Origin: Synchiropus splendidus
Taxonomy: Eukaryota; Chordata; Actinopteri; Syngnathiformes; Callionymidae
Length of the DNA: 64,000 bases
Direction: 5' to 3'
Assembly (NCBI RefSeq): GCF_027744825.2
Contig: NC_071334.1
Coordinates: 34,999,937 to 35,063,936 of the forward strand
The translations under genes were made by a program, and so were the position numbers. Below are positions 23,991-38,667 of this stretch, piece after piece. Position 1 is the first letter of the stretch, and each line of letters starts with the position of its first letter. Below the pieces are notes generated by a model. The model saw only the letters and a list, made by a program, of their open reading frames with translations, ran no database searches and was not told the DNA's origin.

Positions 23991-26329
23991 TGAGCTGTCT
24001 TTGATTTTGAGTTTCACATATTTGTAGCGTGCGCTCTATATATTTGAGCCTTTATGTTGAAATGTTTTCCAGCTGTTCGCACTGGATGGTTTTTAATATC
24101 TCGCCTGAATCATACGTGCATTGACGATAGTGGAATGACAAAAAGATGAAACAGGTGTGGACGAGCACGGCGAGAGAGATTAGGAGTCAGAGGGACACAA
24201 GCATGATGAATTTGCTGCTCCAGAGAAGAGAAGGCAGATGTACAGAGCGAGCGACGGCTCAGGAATGTGGACCAGTGGGTAAGTGGTGGAGGGAGTGAGG
24301 TGTTTTCCCAGACATCTCACTGTTGCCTCCGTTTGACCCTGTTTTATGGTCTTTTTGCACACTGTAGCCGCTCCTCTCCCTTCATCAAGCCGGACTCTCA
24401 GGCCTCAGGCGAAGTCTGTCGGCCTTTAACACTCTGCTTCCTCTTTGTAATGCGGAGCAGATCTCTGCTCCGTCTCTGGATGAGGCTGGTTTTCTCACAC
24501 GCTTGTTCTTCAGGGTTCATTTCAGAAATGTCATGAACACAGTTGCAGGTGTTACTCCTATTTTCCACTCAATGTAAATCCTGTAATGTAATCATGTCAG
24601 GATTTGGAGCAGAGCCCTACGCTCTATTTGGTGTTTCAAAACTTTTCAAATGCGACCGCGCTGCTGCCGATGTGGTTTATTGTGGTCGTATATGGAGAAG
24701 AATACAACCAAATATGAGCCGGTGTGGTGTTTCAGTGCTCCATAAATTTCCTTTTCTTTACAACCAGAGTCAGATTGTCAGAAACGATTGTCTGTTGTCA
24801 GCTTTAGTGAGACATGTCTTGTTTTAAAGCTGGAATCGGTCATGAAGATGATTTATGTGGTGAAAACCTTTTAACTTCCAGCAGATATGAAAGTGCTGTT
24901 CAATGCTGCTCTATCGTGCGTACATAACTTCAAGTGTGTAAAAGCTCTGATCCATCACAGACCAGTGAACGGACCCGCTCATATTTGTCACTGCCGTTTT
25001 TCAGACTGCACAGCGAAGTCCCAGCGCTGCTTTCTATGTTATAGCCAGCTTGTTTTCCACTTATGGGACAACTGCGGTGACACCATCCAGCTGTCCACCT
25101 CAGCAGACCCAGATCTGAAACGTTACTTTCAGATGAATGCTTTTCCTATAACTTGTGTTCGGCCCTTTTAGACAAGGCAAATTAACAGTGAATAACTTTC
25201 TTTGCTGATTCTGCATGTGATTTTTCCCTCTCACGCGTTTCCCCTGGAGCCCCTTTCAGCAGGCTGCTCCACTTGTATGTTTTACAGTGTGGTTGGGAGG
25301 CAAAAAAATCCAAAATTACTTTCTGGAAAATGAGTGTGCAGTAAATTACGTTAACAAGGGGATGCCGTCGTCTTATCCTGCTTCAGATCACCGCGGGATG
25401 TTTTAGTAGCGTCCTTGGATGTGCTGTCGTTTGCAAACTTTCACCTGGAACTCTGGGAGGAGTCGTAAATTCTGGTTTGGAGATTATTCGTAGCACGAGA
25501 AGCAAACTTCCCTCCATGGTGTGTGTTTTCAGTGTTTAGTTTTTTGACTACCTTTTTTTATGGCTGAAAATACATCACAAGACGTTAAATAAAACTTTTC
25601 AATGATTTGCAGATAAAAGCCTTTTTTCACGTCCTTATGCTGTATCCAGGTCTTGAGGTCCGGTGCACTCTGAGTCACTGACAAACTCACTGGTTGACGC
25701 ACATGGGCCACAGCTTCCAAACCCTCTTCTCTCAGAACTTTCCCTGGATCAGCTTGGTGAACTGCAGCTGACCTCTTCCCTCCTGCTGATGATTAATGGC
25801 CCCTCTCTCCCTCCTGTACCAGTCTCATTCAGAAAATAGTCTTAATGCATGAGTTTAACTCCGAAGGCGTATAGATACTTGTGACACATGAGATAAATCC
25901 AACTTTATAGTGTTGAACATTTATTTCGCTTCTCTATGGGAAGTTTAATGTGACCCTAAACATAATCTCCTCCATTCACTTCTGCCGTTTCAAAATGTCT
26001 GGCTTTAGAGAAGTTATAATAAAAGGCAACTTTTTTAGAAGACTTCAAACAATAACTCGTCTGAATGTTTGGGTGATCTGACAAAGTTCACAGAAATTGC
26101 ATGGAACAATCCACAGAAAGTCTCGATCCACTCTGTGGTTAAGCCTGGCCTCACAGGAAACCATGAACCTGCTGATTATACATAAACATAAATGTCACAC
26201 ATCTCTTTTGTTTGTTCAAGCTTCATCACCATCTCTTTCATTTCTCTGCATCTTATTTCTGGTTTTGTATCGACATCAGGACTTTTTTGTATTTTATCTA
26301 GTCTATGGCTAGAATATGCTGCTTACAAA

Positions 26330-26730
26330 GTTGAATGTCATTGAGAAAAATCAACCTGAAAAAGAAATAAATAACATTAACATAGCATACACAGATACAC
26401 ATACACAATACACAGAAAAACATGATAAGGACGTGTTTTAAAGAAAGAGAACATGGTCAGAAGAAAAAGCTGCCAATAGAGAAGAAATAGAAACAAGGAC
26501 ACGGTGGGAAAAAAAGAGATCAGTATAAAAAAAAATCCAACAATAGAAAAGAAATAGGGGAAACTAAGTTGTCCAGTTGTGTACTACAGTCAAACCAGGA
26601 AATAAAGATCGTGACTGATCTAAAATAAAGTGGCTGCAATAAAAAAAAAACAATTATAAATGTCCTCGGTTAAAAATAATGCTATTTAAAAAAGAAGAGT
26701 TAAAAACATGGAACATGGAAAAAAAATGAA
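26330..26730 (+). repeat. A-rich, strand-asymmetric low-complexity segment
   Basis: About 400 nt are dominated by A and G on the plus strand, with many A runs of 5-10. Two phrases, GCTGCCAATAGAGAAG here (about 26468) and GATTGCCAATAGTGATAA near 45357 in another A-rich segment, are alike, hinting at a shared dispersed sequence. No coding potential. Confidence 0.5.
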
Positions 26731-27395
26731 CACTTTGGTTGTATATGGTTTGATTTGAGGTTAGGGATAGAGTTAGGTGCATCCACAAATGGTCTGATAC
26801 TATACATGTAAAGAACAAGACTACTGTTAGAGGGCCTCTGCTTAGCTAAATGCTGAAAACGTTCCTGCTGCATGCAAACGAATTAAATGAAAATTCCAAC
26901 CTCGAATTATCCTCATACACTTTCACTGTCTGATGTACGTTTCATCAATGACATTAATCACAGGTAGCACAGTTGTGTGTGTCTTTGAAGATTGTTGAGG
27001 TGTTTTGCTGTCCCAGGACCACTAATGGTCATCAAATAACCTTAAGTAGCATCTGCCTTTACGTCTTTGCATGAGAGCAGGCTAATGTCTGGCCGAATAC
27101 TTCGAGAGAGGGACAGGGATTCTTCCCACTTCATTGAAAACGTCAGCTATTGTCTTGTCTTCTCTCAGTGAAGGGTAGTTTGAAGTGCCACAATCTGCCA
27201 ACACTAGTGTGGGTTTCTGTCTCTCTGTTTACACATCAGCTAGTTCAGATGTTGCTATCGTCTTCATCTGTTTGCCAACCAGGCGATGGAAGGATGACGG
27301 GTGAGTGAACCTCGATTGATTGTTGAAAGATGCTTCTGGCCATTTGAGGAGAAAACCAGCAGGCCTTACCTACGTTATTTTTTTTCACGTGTCGC

Positions 27396-27493
27396 GCTGA
27401 AAATGCGTCAATTTGAAGCCAGCCTTTTTCACTCAGTATAGGACGCAAGAGAGAGCTTTTCCACTGTCGATATAAGACGCCATGGGAGTGAGG
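27396..27493 (+). mobile_element. partial MITE copy, right end only
   Basis: It contains GTCAATTTGAAGCCAGCC, then CAGTATAGGACGCAAGAG, and ends ATAAGACGCCATGGGAGTGAGG. It aligns with the right half of the element at 47690-48027 and with 56404-56513. The left terminal repeat is missing. Confidence 0.6.
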
Positions 27494-29546
27494 ATGTGCT
27501 GCTTCTCATCTGGAAGGGTGGGAAGGAACTTTCAAACCATAAGACACAGCAGTGTAGTGCTTGTTGACAGCATGAAGAGTTGATGCATCTCTCGTGTACA
27601 GAAATGGTCAGGGTTTAGGGTTGGTTTTGAGATCGAATGATTCACTTTTAGCAATATTGTTGTACACAATCTTCAATCACAGCTTCGGAGCACTTTTTAT
27701 TTGGATGAATGTGGCAGCGTATGTGCGCCGTGTGGACCCATCATGTAGGCCAATGAAAGAAGTGACCAAAATTTTGTGGCAATATTTTTAAAAACACATG
27801 TGAACCGTATTTTTTGTCCAGGAGTAGTTGAAGTGGCTGTTTTAGAATGTAGACTTTTGGATGTTCAAATGTGGAAGGGAGACATGGGAGATATTGGGGG
27901 GGGGAGCCAGTCTCAGTAGACAGTACTACGGGAGGTACAGATGATAAAATAAAACCTGCCTAAAAGCATGGCGAGGAGACCAAAATGACTTAATATTAAC
28001 AAGTGGTTTAAACGTAGTGGATCGTTCATGACCGACACGTCACTTATCTCCTGGTAGAAGCCCAGACACATCTTGAACCCCTCAGTAGGAGCGTGCCAGC
28101 GTGGCCTCCTCACTGTAAAGCAGAAACAGATAACTCTCAGCTTTCATTCATACACCTTTATTATTCCAACATTTCTTCTAAACACAGAAGGCAGCAGCCT
28201 CCAACTGTAACAGTCAGGTACATACACACCACGCCGCCGTTTATTGCAGCACTTAATCAAGCCTCAGCCCGTGTTTGTGCAGCTGCATGGTGGAGCTTGG
28301 TCCAGGAAGGGTTGAGTTCTCGTTGAAGGAGGTCAAATATGAAGGTGAACAAGACACAATTGATATCTCCTGGGAATACTTGGCTTATCTAATCAGGCAC
28401 GCTTGCACACACACACACCTATACACTGGCCAAAATCTCCACTGACAGACAGTAGGCAAGCATCTGGACTCCTACACACACTTCTCTGAGCTCCTTCAAA
28501 CTTTACCGATCTGTCACCAAGTGAGGATTAGGGCTGGATACCCAACACCGCTGTTGCAAAAGCTCTCCACTGTAGAAAAAAAATCATTCTAAAAGTCATC
28601 AATCAGCCATTCAGCTCTTGTCTCCGCTGCTTTGCTTCTTTTTCTCCGTTGTTGTCAGCTCAAGCTGGGATCGACTTTGTTTTCCAGTCTCGAGTTACGT
28701 GAGCAAATGGGAATTTTCGTTGTCTGGATTAATATCCTTTTTCTGCGCTAATCACGGCGTGTCAAGCTGTGGTGGAGAGGAAGAGGATATGGTTACACTG
28801 ATGTCACCCGCCAACATTCTTATGAAAGAGCATCCTTAATGTCCACTCCAGGTTAAGACTTGAGCGGGTGCATTCTTTATTTAGCGGTATACGTTTTTTT
28901 AGATACGTTTTTTTGAGCAGCTAAAGTTTCCGGCCTCGCTGGAGAGTGCTGGTGTTTGGTGAGAGCTGGCATCAGGGGGCTAGTGTCAGTAGCAGGGTTC
29001 TAATGTCGGGGTTGATGTCGCCGTGCCAGTAAATTGGTTCTTATGATTTTTTTGATATTCAATTAATTGAAAGTAGGACTGCAACAATGAGACCGCATTC
29101 ATAAATTATTGGCCTGTGGATGTTTGTGATGTCATTGTTCTGTTAGCACAAGAGGTTATAGGACCATCATGACCCAAAAGTATGGCAGCATTTCACAAAG
29201 ACACTTCACAGGCCCTTCACACCTCATTTTGAGCAATTCAAATTGAAATATACATTTCTAAATGACTGTGCACAAGTACTTGCCGATACCAAGTAGTGAT
29301 AACAGCCATTTTAAATGATGATTTTACATATTTTCCCTACATTCCCTGAACAAACATGACACCACTGCAACAGATTTCAGTTACAACACTTCAATTTTAG
29401 AGCAATCTATGCATATGCTGATGTATAAAGTAGAAGCTCCAGGGACTGCCTATTGGTTTACGTACAGAATGGCCCCCCATTTATTGCCAGGGTTATGATC
29501 CATAATGGAAGGTGGAAGTAGCAGCACCAAAAAAAATGGAACCAAG

Positions 29547-29548
<2 letters not shown>

Positions 29549-29605
<57 letters not shown>
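29549..29605. repeat. compound AT and GT microsatellite
   Basis: An AT run at 29549-29592 passes directly into a TG run ending at 29605. Confidence 0.95.
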
Positions 29606-30649
29606 ACTCTGGCTAACCTTCTGTTCTAGTCATTGTAGCAGCTCATCTCTGTCGACAGCTAGTGGTCCTCCAGCAATAGAAGTCAGTGGAGACGCTAAAG
29701 CATGTGTGCTAGCTTTGTACGCCAGCCAGGTTTATACGCACAGACACGTCTCCTGGATGGCACCTGAGGGTCGGATACGATTCCTCACCTACCCACACTC
29801 ACATTTGATTTATTGCTTAGATGGATCTGACAGATCTGATGTGGTCAGGTTCAACCCTTCCTTCCTCCACCTCCGATCATAACTAGGCAGATTTCAGCGA
29901 AGCAGCACGCTGATGTCAGAACAATCATTACCCACCACAAGGTCTTCAGACGCCCCAGGCGAGGAACACATGCCACTTATCCAGCATAGTGTTTGAGGTT
30001 TTACATGATGCAGATGTTTCTGTTAGTAGTCAGAGCTGAAGTGCTTCTGCAGCTGTGATAAACAGGAGCGGCGCTCAGCTTAACATCACGTCACTGTAGC
30101 AACGTGCGCTCAAAACCTGAACTGAGTCATGACTAGTCCAGAAGGTCGAGTTTACAGATGCATTTGTTTAAGTTCCCTGCTGTGATGCTGGAAACTTGTT
30201 TGTTGTTGAAGCACAAGATTTTGTCAATATTGTATTATTTTATATTATATTTGATTGTTTGATATTACTATTTTTTTTTATCTTAGAGATTCTGCAAAGT
30301 TTTGGTATCAATTTAATTTAGCAGTGCTCCAGAATTGTGGTTTCTCTTGATCAGCAGTTCCCAAAGATGAACAAACAAGGGTGCGCATAACGCTAGTTTT
30401 CTCTTCAAAAAATGTCTTACTAAAATACATGAGAAGATAAATGACCTACAAGGATTGAGTTATCGTGTTTTACCATATTCTTTTGTCTACGTAAATGGTT
30501 TCTTTATCATTACAGATTTGCAAGACAATTTTATGACACCCTTTGAAGTGTAACATTAATGTACGACAAACTAGGAGTCAGAAAAACAGTACAGTGTAAA
30601 ATAAACTTAGCTAGGAGTGTCTCAGTTTGGTGTTTGGTGGTAATATATG

Positions 30650-30760
30650 GCATGGGCTGCAAAAGGCGGGGCCAGGCCCCCTTGAGAAAATTTGAAATTT
30701 GAACCCCTCTGAAACTCCGCTCCCTGCATTTTGAACGCTAATTTTTGTGGAATTGTGTAT
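30650..30760. repeat. possible dispersed fish repeat
   Basis: GGGGCCAGGCCCCCTTGAG followed by AAATTTGAAATTTGAACCCC and a TGCATTTTGAACGCTAA segment resembles a repeat seen often in fish genomes, on the reverse strand. The match is from memory of the signature only; ends were not located. Confidence 0.35.
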
Positions 30761-33700
30761 ATTACTTTACTTATGTAGGAATCAGATGAATGCCTCATTT
30801 GAGTTTGTATAAAAATAGCACCATGACACACAGTTACACAAAAACCCTGTGCACCATTTCGCTCCTCTTCGATCTTTGTGAAATGGAACCGTATGTGATG
30901 TAACAATAATGAAGCCATGTAATACTATGGTCATGTCATTTCAGTTAGGAGACTGGAATAAACTTTCAGTAATCTGTATTTGCTCTCATGAGGGTCATTT
31001 TCATTGTTTAACCGGAACAATGACCTCTTCCGTCAGGGAAAAAAGGCGTCTTCTTGGGAGAATATTGTAAATCACAGACAGATCCCTCCGCCGTGTAATA
31101 TGATAGTGTAAGATAGATTCATGACGAATTAAGCTCAGATTCTACACACTTTCTCCTCTGTTTCTTATCTCCGCTGACCTGCACTCATGCAGGAATGTGA
31201 GAAATGCCACGTCCGTGCTGGCCGTGCAGACTGCTGATGTGATTGAAGTCGCTGCTGTGGGCTCTGATGCAGTGCTCTGATAGCCACACTCGTTCACTTG
31301 AAAGACTCAGAACAACTTTATCTTGTCTTGATGCTGGTTTGTCCTCTGTCCAAGCACTTTGGAGCCTCTTCACCTGGCTGACTGGTATCTTTCCCAGACA
31401 TCCCATCTCAGTTCGGCTCTTTGCACCCAGCATTGTTCTCCAGTGATGCAATCGTCACCTTTGTATCTTACTATTCTCCCGTTATATGTCAACCCCATTT
31501 TTATTCTTCTATTGTGGCTCTATTAAGAACTTGAAAATGTTGAGTCATTCAAATCACTTGCTAACTTTAAGTTTTTAATACACTTAAGTTTAGATCTTAT
31601 TTGTGATTTTATGATACTTAGCCACATTTGAAAAAAAAATTGACATTGCTATAAATGTATTTATTTACCTTTTTATTTTTTATTCGTCAATGGAATTTAA
31701 TATGTAGATCACGGGGGCAAAAACAAAACAAAAGCTGTGAGCAAATCAGCTGTTTCATTCATTCATTGTTTCCTTCTGAGGCTCTCAGGGATTCCTAACA
31801 CTGACATGTATGTGAAAACACAGAATAAAGGGAGGTGTGTGTACACGATAGCATCTTAGCTTAGATGAGATAGCATCTGCGCTGTGACTTGTCAGCCATT
31901 TGTGTCTCGTGGGGGTGAATTGTCCTTTTCACCTGTAGACCTGTCAGAGTTCACATGAGGTCAAATCACCTCATAGGCAATACACACATTATCACAGATC
32001 ACCACAGTGAGCTGGGACACAACATGCACGTTCAGTAGTATGACATACTGTAGGTGCCAATGATAAGGTTGTCTTGAAAGGGAAGAATTTTGTATTCAAT
32101 AAACAGCCCTGGAATCTTGTTGTTTACCCAAGCAAGAGGGGTGAATGAGACGTCCTGGATGTGAAACCATTAGTGGCCAATGTGCAACGGACTGTTCAAA
32201 AGTAATCACTTGCTATCACTGTTTTTCTGCCTCACATTTGACTAGTTGTGTTTCCCTCCTGAATCCTTGGCTCACGCTGGAGTGATCCCCTGTTAACCTT
32301 TCATGAATGAAGTGTCACGACAGGGCTCGCTTGGAGGAGGGGTTTTTGTTTTTTATCGACTGTGACGGAGAGCCAGCGAAACTTCTTTGTGATGTAAGTG
32401 CTGGATCTGGCAAATCAGTGATGTGGTGAACGCCGGTGAGGTCAGTTGTTTTTGTGCGCTACGCCGTTGTAGGTTGATGGCTGTTCACAGTCACTTATTT
32501 TAGCTGTTTCTGGAGTTGTGGTTTGTTAGCGATCAGGTTTGTCTGTGCATATACAGTGTGTGTGTGTGAATAGGGTGTGCTGATGTCACTAGTTGAGGTT
32601 CACTTGTGAAACTGGTAAAACAAAGAGGTGACAGCCTGTTTTGTGCCTGTTGTCTACTGTTTGTGTGGTTCTGTGTGAATGCACGTGTCTAAAAATGCGC
32701 GTTTACTTGAATGGTATTTTAACATTTTAGCATGTGTCTCTAAATGTGTTTTTGTCTGTGGGTGCTTTGCTTTGTGCATCACTTTTCTTGCGTCTCCATG
32801 TGCTGCGATGTGTAAAGGAAATAAATTGTGATTGCCAGTCTGTTCAAGCGAGAATGTGTTGTTTTGATAACCAAAAAATGTCTGGCTTCCATTTATCCCG
32901 CAAAACTCCTCCTGGGTTCCTCAGTTATAGTTCATCTGTCTCCAAACTAAAGCAGCATTGTGGCATTGAACAAATCGAATATTGAAGATCAGGGACAGAG
33001 GTTGTAAACTTTTTTTAAAAACTAATACTTTCATTACATGACAAGATTATGCAGGTCACACAGGAGGAGTTCCTGGTCTGTTTGTCTGTCTCATCAAGTG
33101 AAGCGGACAACTCACCTCACGCAAAACAGTCATTTGTTTTGGATGAGATAGTTGCTGCTTCTCGTTTTTCAAAGGATGTCCAGTCGTAATCCACGGAGGG
33201 ATCATGGAGAACGTTCATGCTGATGGATCCCTGAGAGAACTTGGCAGGAACGCAGATGATAATAACACCCCATCTCCCAGAATGTGTGTGTTTGTGTAGT
33301 AATTCTAAATGTGGGAGTAATTTACTGGAGTTGTCGGAACACTGGTGCTTCTAAATAAACACAGTGTGGCATAAAAATACTAACCACATGGCCAAGCTTA
33401 CACTCGCACACACGCGCGTTTGTGCTTCGATTTTTGCAAGGACACTCTGACATAATGCTTTCTTTGCCTCTCACCCTAAACTTAACCATCCACAACAAAT
33501 GCCCAAATGTTACCATAAACCTAATTAGAATAACTTGGTTATTTCAAAAATAATTCCTCTCTTCACCAAAAAATCTGTTTAAAACTTATGTTGGTCCTCA
33601 TAAAGGTTGAAATACAGGAACACACAGGCACTGTCAATGACCAAATAAGAAGATGAAAAGAAGGACATTTTCCTCTCTAATGAGCCTGTAGGGTTGTGAA

Positions 33701-36700
33701 TTTCAGTGACAACTGAGCTTGGACATATCACCTCGTTGGCTTCTGATCCCGTAATGTGCCCATCTGTCCGAGGTTGACCTCTTACTTGTGACCTCTCGCC
33801 TGCTAGGAGCACTCGGGTATTATATTAGTGGGTATCAGTGTCCCTGCTGAAGGATAGCAGATGCAAACCTGTCCGAACTAGTGGCGGCAATGAATGGATC
33901 AGCCCACTTTTGTTGAGGGATGATGCTAATGATTCAACTTGTCCATGACGTTTTCAGTCAAAAAACATCGCCCTATTTTAGAATGCAAATCTTACTTCGT
34001 GTTTTCATGGGCTACAAGTTTTCACTGCGATCTGACCAGAACTTCTACATGTTGTTTCCATTAAAGAAGTGATTGTTCTCAGGAGTTCATGGAATCTGGT
34101 GATTCATTACTTGGACATCAACTTAACTTAATTACACTGTCACAAAAAATAGTTGTCGTCGTTGGATGCGTCTTGGCAGCCTGACAGCATGCTGATAAAG
34201 AGCAGCCATTGTCTTCACTTACAAATGAATCCTCCACCTCCATCAGGGAAATAAACCATCTTAGTTTTGCAACTTTCGTCCCTTGTTTGTGATGAATATG
34301 AACGTGGCTAGTATTCCAGTAGAGAACCGTAGCACAACACTTACAGACGACAGAGGTGCACACATGCACAGAGGTAAACATTGGCACGACACGTACTTGC
34401 TTGAGATTTTGAAGCTTTTTTTAAGTTTTCCATTTGGACTTATGTGTGCTCTCAGAAAGTTAACCGAAGCTTCAGCCCACTGAACTACACAAACCCTCTA
34501 CAATAAAGTAATTGTGCACATAAATGACCTTTAGAGGCGTATAGCGAGAAAAAAATCAAGCATCACAATGTGGATGAGATGTTCCACTCTGGCTTAGTGC
34601 CTTATGTGACCAATTGCAGGCTGAAACGCTCACCGATAAGTTCAGCTGAGAATCCTCAGATCTGCTATCACCAACTACCCTGTGAACAAAGAGTTCAGCT
34701 TGAAATGCAGTTAGCCAGCGACAAATCGACTTGAACGTTTGAATGAACATCTAAAGACTTCTCATGGAACTTCGTTCTGAGTCAGGCAGGGAAAATTCAC
34801 CTCATGAAAATTGATTGACTCCGCAGTTCTCCACAAATCTTGTTTTCTGTGAATCTTCCTCAATCAGTGACTTAGTGTGGTTTTTGAAACTGAAGTTGTA
34901 GTATTCAGTAAAGATGTGATTCTAGCCATAATAGAAATAAGATTTGTATTTAACAGCAATTTCAACTTGGCACTTTCAAAGTATTGCAATATGCTGATGA
35001 CATAGTCTTGTACGTGACATTTCGGTTTAGACAAGGTTAGATGGCCGTTATTAGTCCCACTAGAGCATCTAATTTGCATAGTTAAAACATGCAAAGTGCA
35101 TAGCAACCATTGCAATCCTCCCATTGGATGGGCGGTTTTCAGAGTTCGTATCACCCATTCATATGGACCAGTAGGCTCCTCCTGTGCCTACTGCTTGGTA
35201 CGAAAGTCTGTTATTGGCCATTCTATGAGGGCCTCCTAGTTGTTTCTAAAAAATGCTATAACCACCCCTTTTCATTAGTCTATGGTTGGGGTTAGGATGA
35301 GGATGGGTTGGCTGTTCCTGGCTGTCTCTCATGCCATAATACCAAGTTCATCTCACTTGTTATGAATTTGGGATCAGTAGTGATATATGCCATCTGCTTC
35401 ACTCAGGGTGGATGTGTTTTTTTTGATACATCATTTGTATTGACCAGATGCCACTAATCTGGAAATGTATGTTTTATGACCACATGCTAGGCTCGGAGGC
35501 ACACTAGACGCCCACTGGCTCATTTGAGTGCATACGATAAAAACCTCCATTAAATGGGGTGATTTTGTCTGTATCTGCTGTCTATTGAAATGCAATTGCA
35601 ACAGCAATAACATAAATCACACATTCAATCAATGATAGCAATGAAACAATGAGAACTGCTCTACTAACAATTCATGAACAGTGTCCACAACTGGTTCGAG
35701 ACAGTAGAACAGGGGTCTCAAACTCGTATGGCGTCGAAAACGTCATCACACGTTCAGAGCAGGCGAAACAACTCAGCTTCTTCCTCACTCTTCTTGCATG
35801 ATGACACTACACGGTTCTCAGACTGTGATACGAAGATGCATTGTTGTGCACTTGTTTAGTTTAATGACCAGCTGAATAGCTATAAAACCCCATGGCTGCA
35901 GACAGTCGAAACGCTAACATTACGTTCGGGGCCATCGCTGTCTTTTGAGTACTGCCATCTTGCCATTTCATCATTTTCCCCTGGACATGTCTCCACCACC
36001 TTCTGTGTCTAAATTCCTTCACATTCACTTCTGACTGTTACTGTAGAGGTTTCAGGTCAAGGAATCATCTCATCTTACATGAGCTGACATGAGGAGAATT
36101 CTTATGGTCCTGAGTCATTGCGGTGGTTTGCCTTCTCCGTTGCTGTCATGCCGGAGAGTTCAAACATGTAGGGGAAGTCTTTTCTATGGCAGTTTGTAGG
36201 ATTTGGAGTCGAGACTGAGGTTGAGCATAGGAGGAACAATAGTCAGAGATGACTTGCTGTCTCTCAACGTACTAGCTAGGACAACCTCCCGGAGGGTGAA
36301 GCGTGTAGTGGGCGGAGCTAGAGGGGTCGTTCCAGCTGTTGGGAGTATCAAGTTTGAATTGTCAGCGTCTGCTCGCCCTCAGTGGAGCCGCTTGATTGAC
36401 ACCAGAAAATACAGTTTTGCAAACCCTGAGGTGGTTGAGGCTCTTTCTCCTGAAGTACCTCACGTACAAAAAGAAGTGGTACACAGCTGCGAGAATCCGA
36501 CACATGAGCCACATTTGTACTCCTACTCTCCTTTAATCTGATTATGTCTGAATCATTCCCGGGCAAGTGGCCACCCTGCTGATAAGGCTGATGAAGCTGC
36601 TGGTTCTTCTATGAATCAAACAGACAAATATTACATTTGTGATGAGCACATTTCCTGGCTCAGACCTGAATTTCTAGATGAGGTTGCTCTGAAAGTGTGC

Positions 36701-38667
36701 TGGTGACAATAGTGACGGCATAATGAAAACAGTCAACATTTCAAGACAACTAGAAACGCACTTTGAGAGCACAGACCTCGGTCAAGCTGCTCATTTCAAT
36801 ATAGTGTCTTATATTTGAGGATCATACTTGAGATTGTTTGTTGTTCCTGAAGAGCAACAGTGAAAGAATGAGAAATGAACAACACAATTTGCTGTACAGC
36901 TCTGTGCCAAAAATGCGTGCGTGATTTCCTTTCATCACAGTACTATATAATCGTCCTACTGCTGCAGTTATACTTTCATGTGTCATATAGCTTAGATCTG
37001 TGTGACTTCAGAGTGAAATGTTATCCGTTCTTAGTTCCTCCTCCTTCCATCTTCCACTGGTGCCGCATTTTTACGGTGTTCTTACTGTATCCAGACCGAT
37101 TGAGTCATCTAAAATTGTTCGCTCGCGCTGTAAACCGCTTCCATTCCAGCACCCATGAACACATGAAGTCACACGTCCAGACTGATGAGCTCACGGTCTA
37201 CTCACTGACACAATCACCTCAGTTCAAGTTTTTACAATGTGAAATGTTTCCACATGCCCTCTTTTCACCTCTAAATGTGTTGATCCAAACACACCTTTTA
37301 AGCTGTCACATGCTGATTAATTGTGTCATTGGCACTGGTGTACACTGCAATACTGTATCTTCCGTTTTGGTGGGCAAGAAATACAGCTGTAGAGCTGTAA
37401 CTGTAGCTTTTTCTGCGGTTATTTTTATTGGTCCGCAATTTCTTCTATGCAAATTTGGCAACCACAGAGGAGCTTCAGTGATGAATATGGTTTGAAGAGT
37501 AGTTTTCCTGATTCGTATTAAAAATTAAACTTGGTTAAAAGTTTGAGACACCAAAGCCAGTCAGCTGCTGCTTACTAAAGCAAACACAATGCTTCAATGC
37601 AACTGTCTTCTCACAAAAAGCATATGTGCAGCTAAAGTTTAGGTCTTTATCCGGTCAAGTTCAATTTGAGCACTGAGGTTGATGGTCCTCGAATCCATCA
37701 ACAAACATGAATGTACAATACATATATATACAGTCACATATTTAAATATGAGTCATAGATGGTTCTATGACACAGATGGTCAGCCATGTTCATAAATCAC
37801 AGTGAGCAGTCGTTCTCGGTTATTCCTCCGTCTTATCGTTCCATAGTCGGGTATTTCTGAATCCCTCCAGGGAGCACGACAATGTTAGCAGCACGCGTAA
37901 ACTCATGAAATAGGATCCAGTTCCGTGCTGCCGAGCTTTGCCAGACCTAAGCAGACGGATAGAGGCTGATGCCAAATCCGTCAGACAGCAGGTTGAAAGA
38001 CTTTTCCGCAGTACATTTTTCTTTTTATAGAAATGGAGTGACACATTTTTAATGATTCTTGCCCGTCAGCAAGTGCTCGGATGTTAGTAGCGTGAGAATT
38101 ACAGACAATTTAGTCCACTGCCAACTCCTTGAACCTTAAATTAACTGGCCTGTTGTTCTTCATGCTGACTACAAGCATCTTGTTTACCATTTTGAACTGG
38201 AAGACAGCTGAAAAGTAATTGTAACAAAATCATGGATGGTGTTACATAATACGTCATAGAATTAGTACAGTATGACTCAAGCACAATACGTGAAAAATAA
38301 AAATAATACCTGAGAGCCTGAAGATGTCAAACTTTCATTACTGATTTGACCAGCGAGAGCAAAAAGTGTGCATAAAGTAACTGTCTTTTGGGAAAACCTG
38401 GGAAAGTCTTTGAAAAATTGAGTACTAAACTAAAACCTGTACTCCAGAGGCTTTTGCTCTAGAGTTAACTAGAGCCCTAAATGATGACTGAGAAGCATTG
38501 GTCACCTAATATGTGTGTGTGTGTACTGGCTTTAACCATCTGGTGAATTGACCAACCTTGAGGAAAGATCCCAGTTCCAAGTCCAATTTATCTCCATCCA
38601 CTTGTTGAGACAAAAGCGAGGACAAAGACGTGGTTACCGTTGATGTTCTCTCTGTCATTTTCCATCA

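Larger units (their letters stand above)
23011..27395. other. noncoding stretch with minor repeat debris
   Basis: It contains a short fragment with a LINE/SINE-tail signature at 23930-23990 and a strongly A-rich segment at about 26330-26730. No exon was recognised. Confidence 0.55.
27495..38660. other. noncoding stretch with microsatellite and weak repeat traces
   Basis: Includes the AT/GT repeat at 29549-29605 and a possible dispersed repeat at 30650-30760. A 206-codon open frame at 36875-37495 was judged a chance frame. No exon or RNA gene was recognised. Confidence 0.55.

Noticed and set aside
35706..37560. Possible hAT element: CAGGGGTCTCAAACTC at 35706 and an inverted GTCTCAAACT match near 37550
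   Set aside because: The second end lacks the CAGGGG terminus and no 8-bp duplication or transposase was found; the 10-bp match may be chance.
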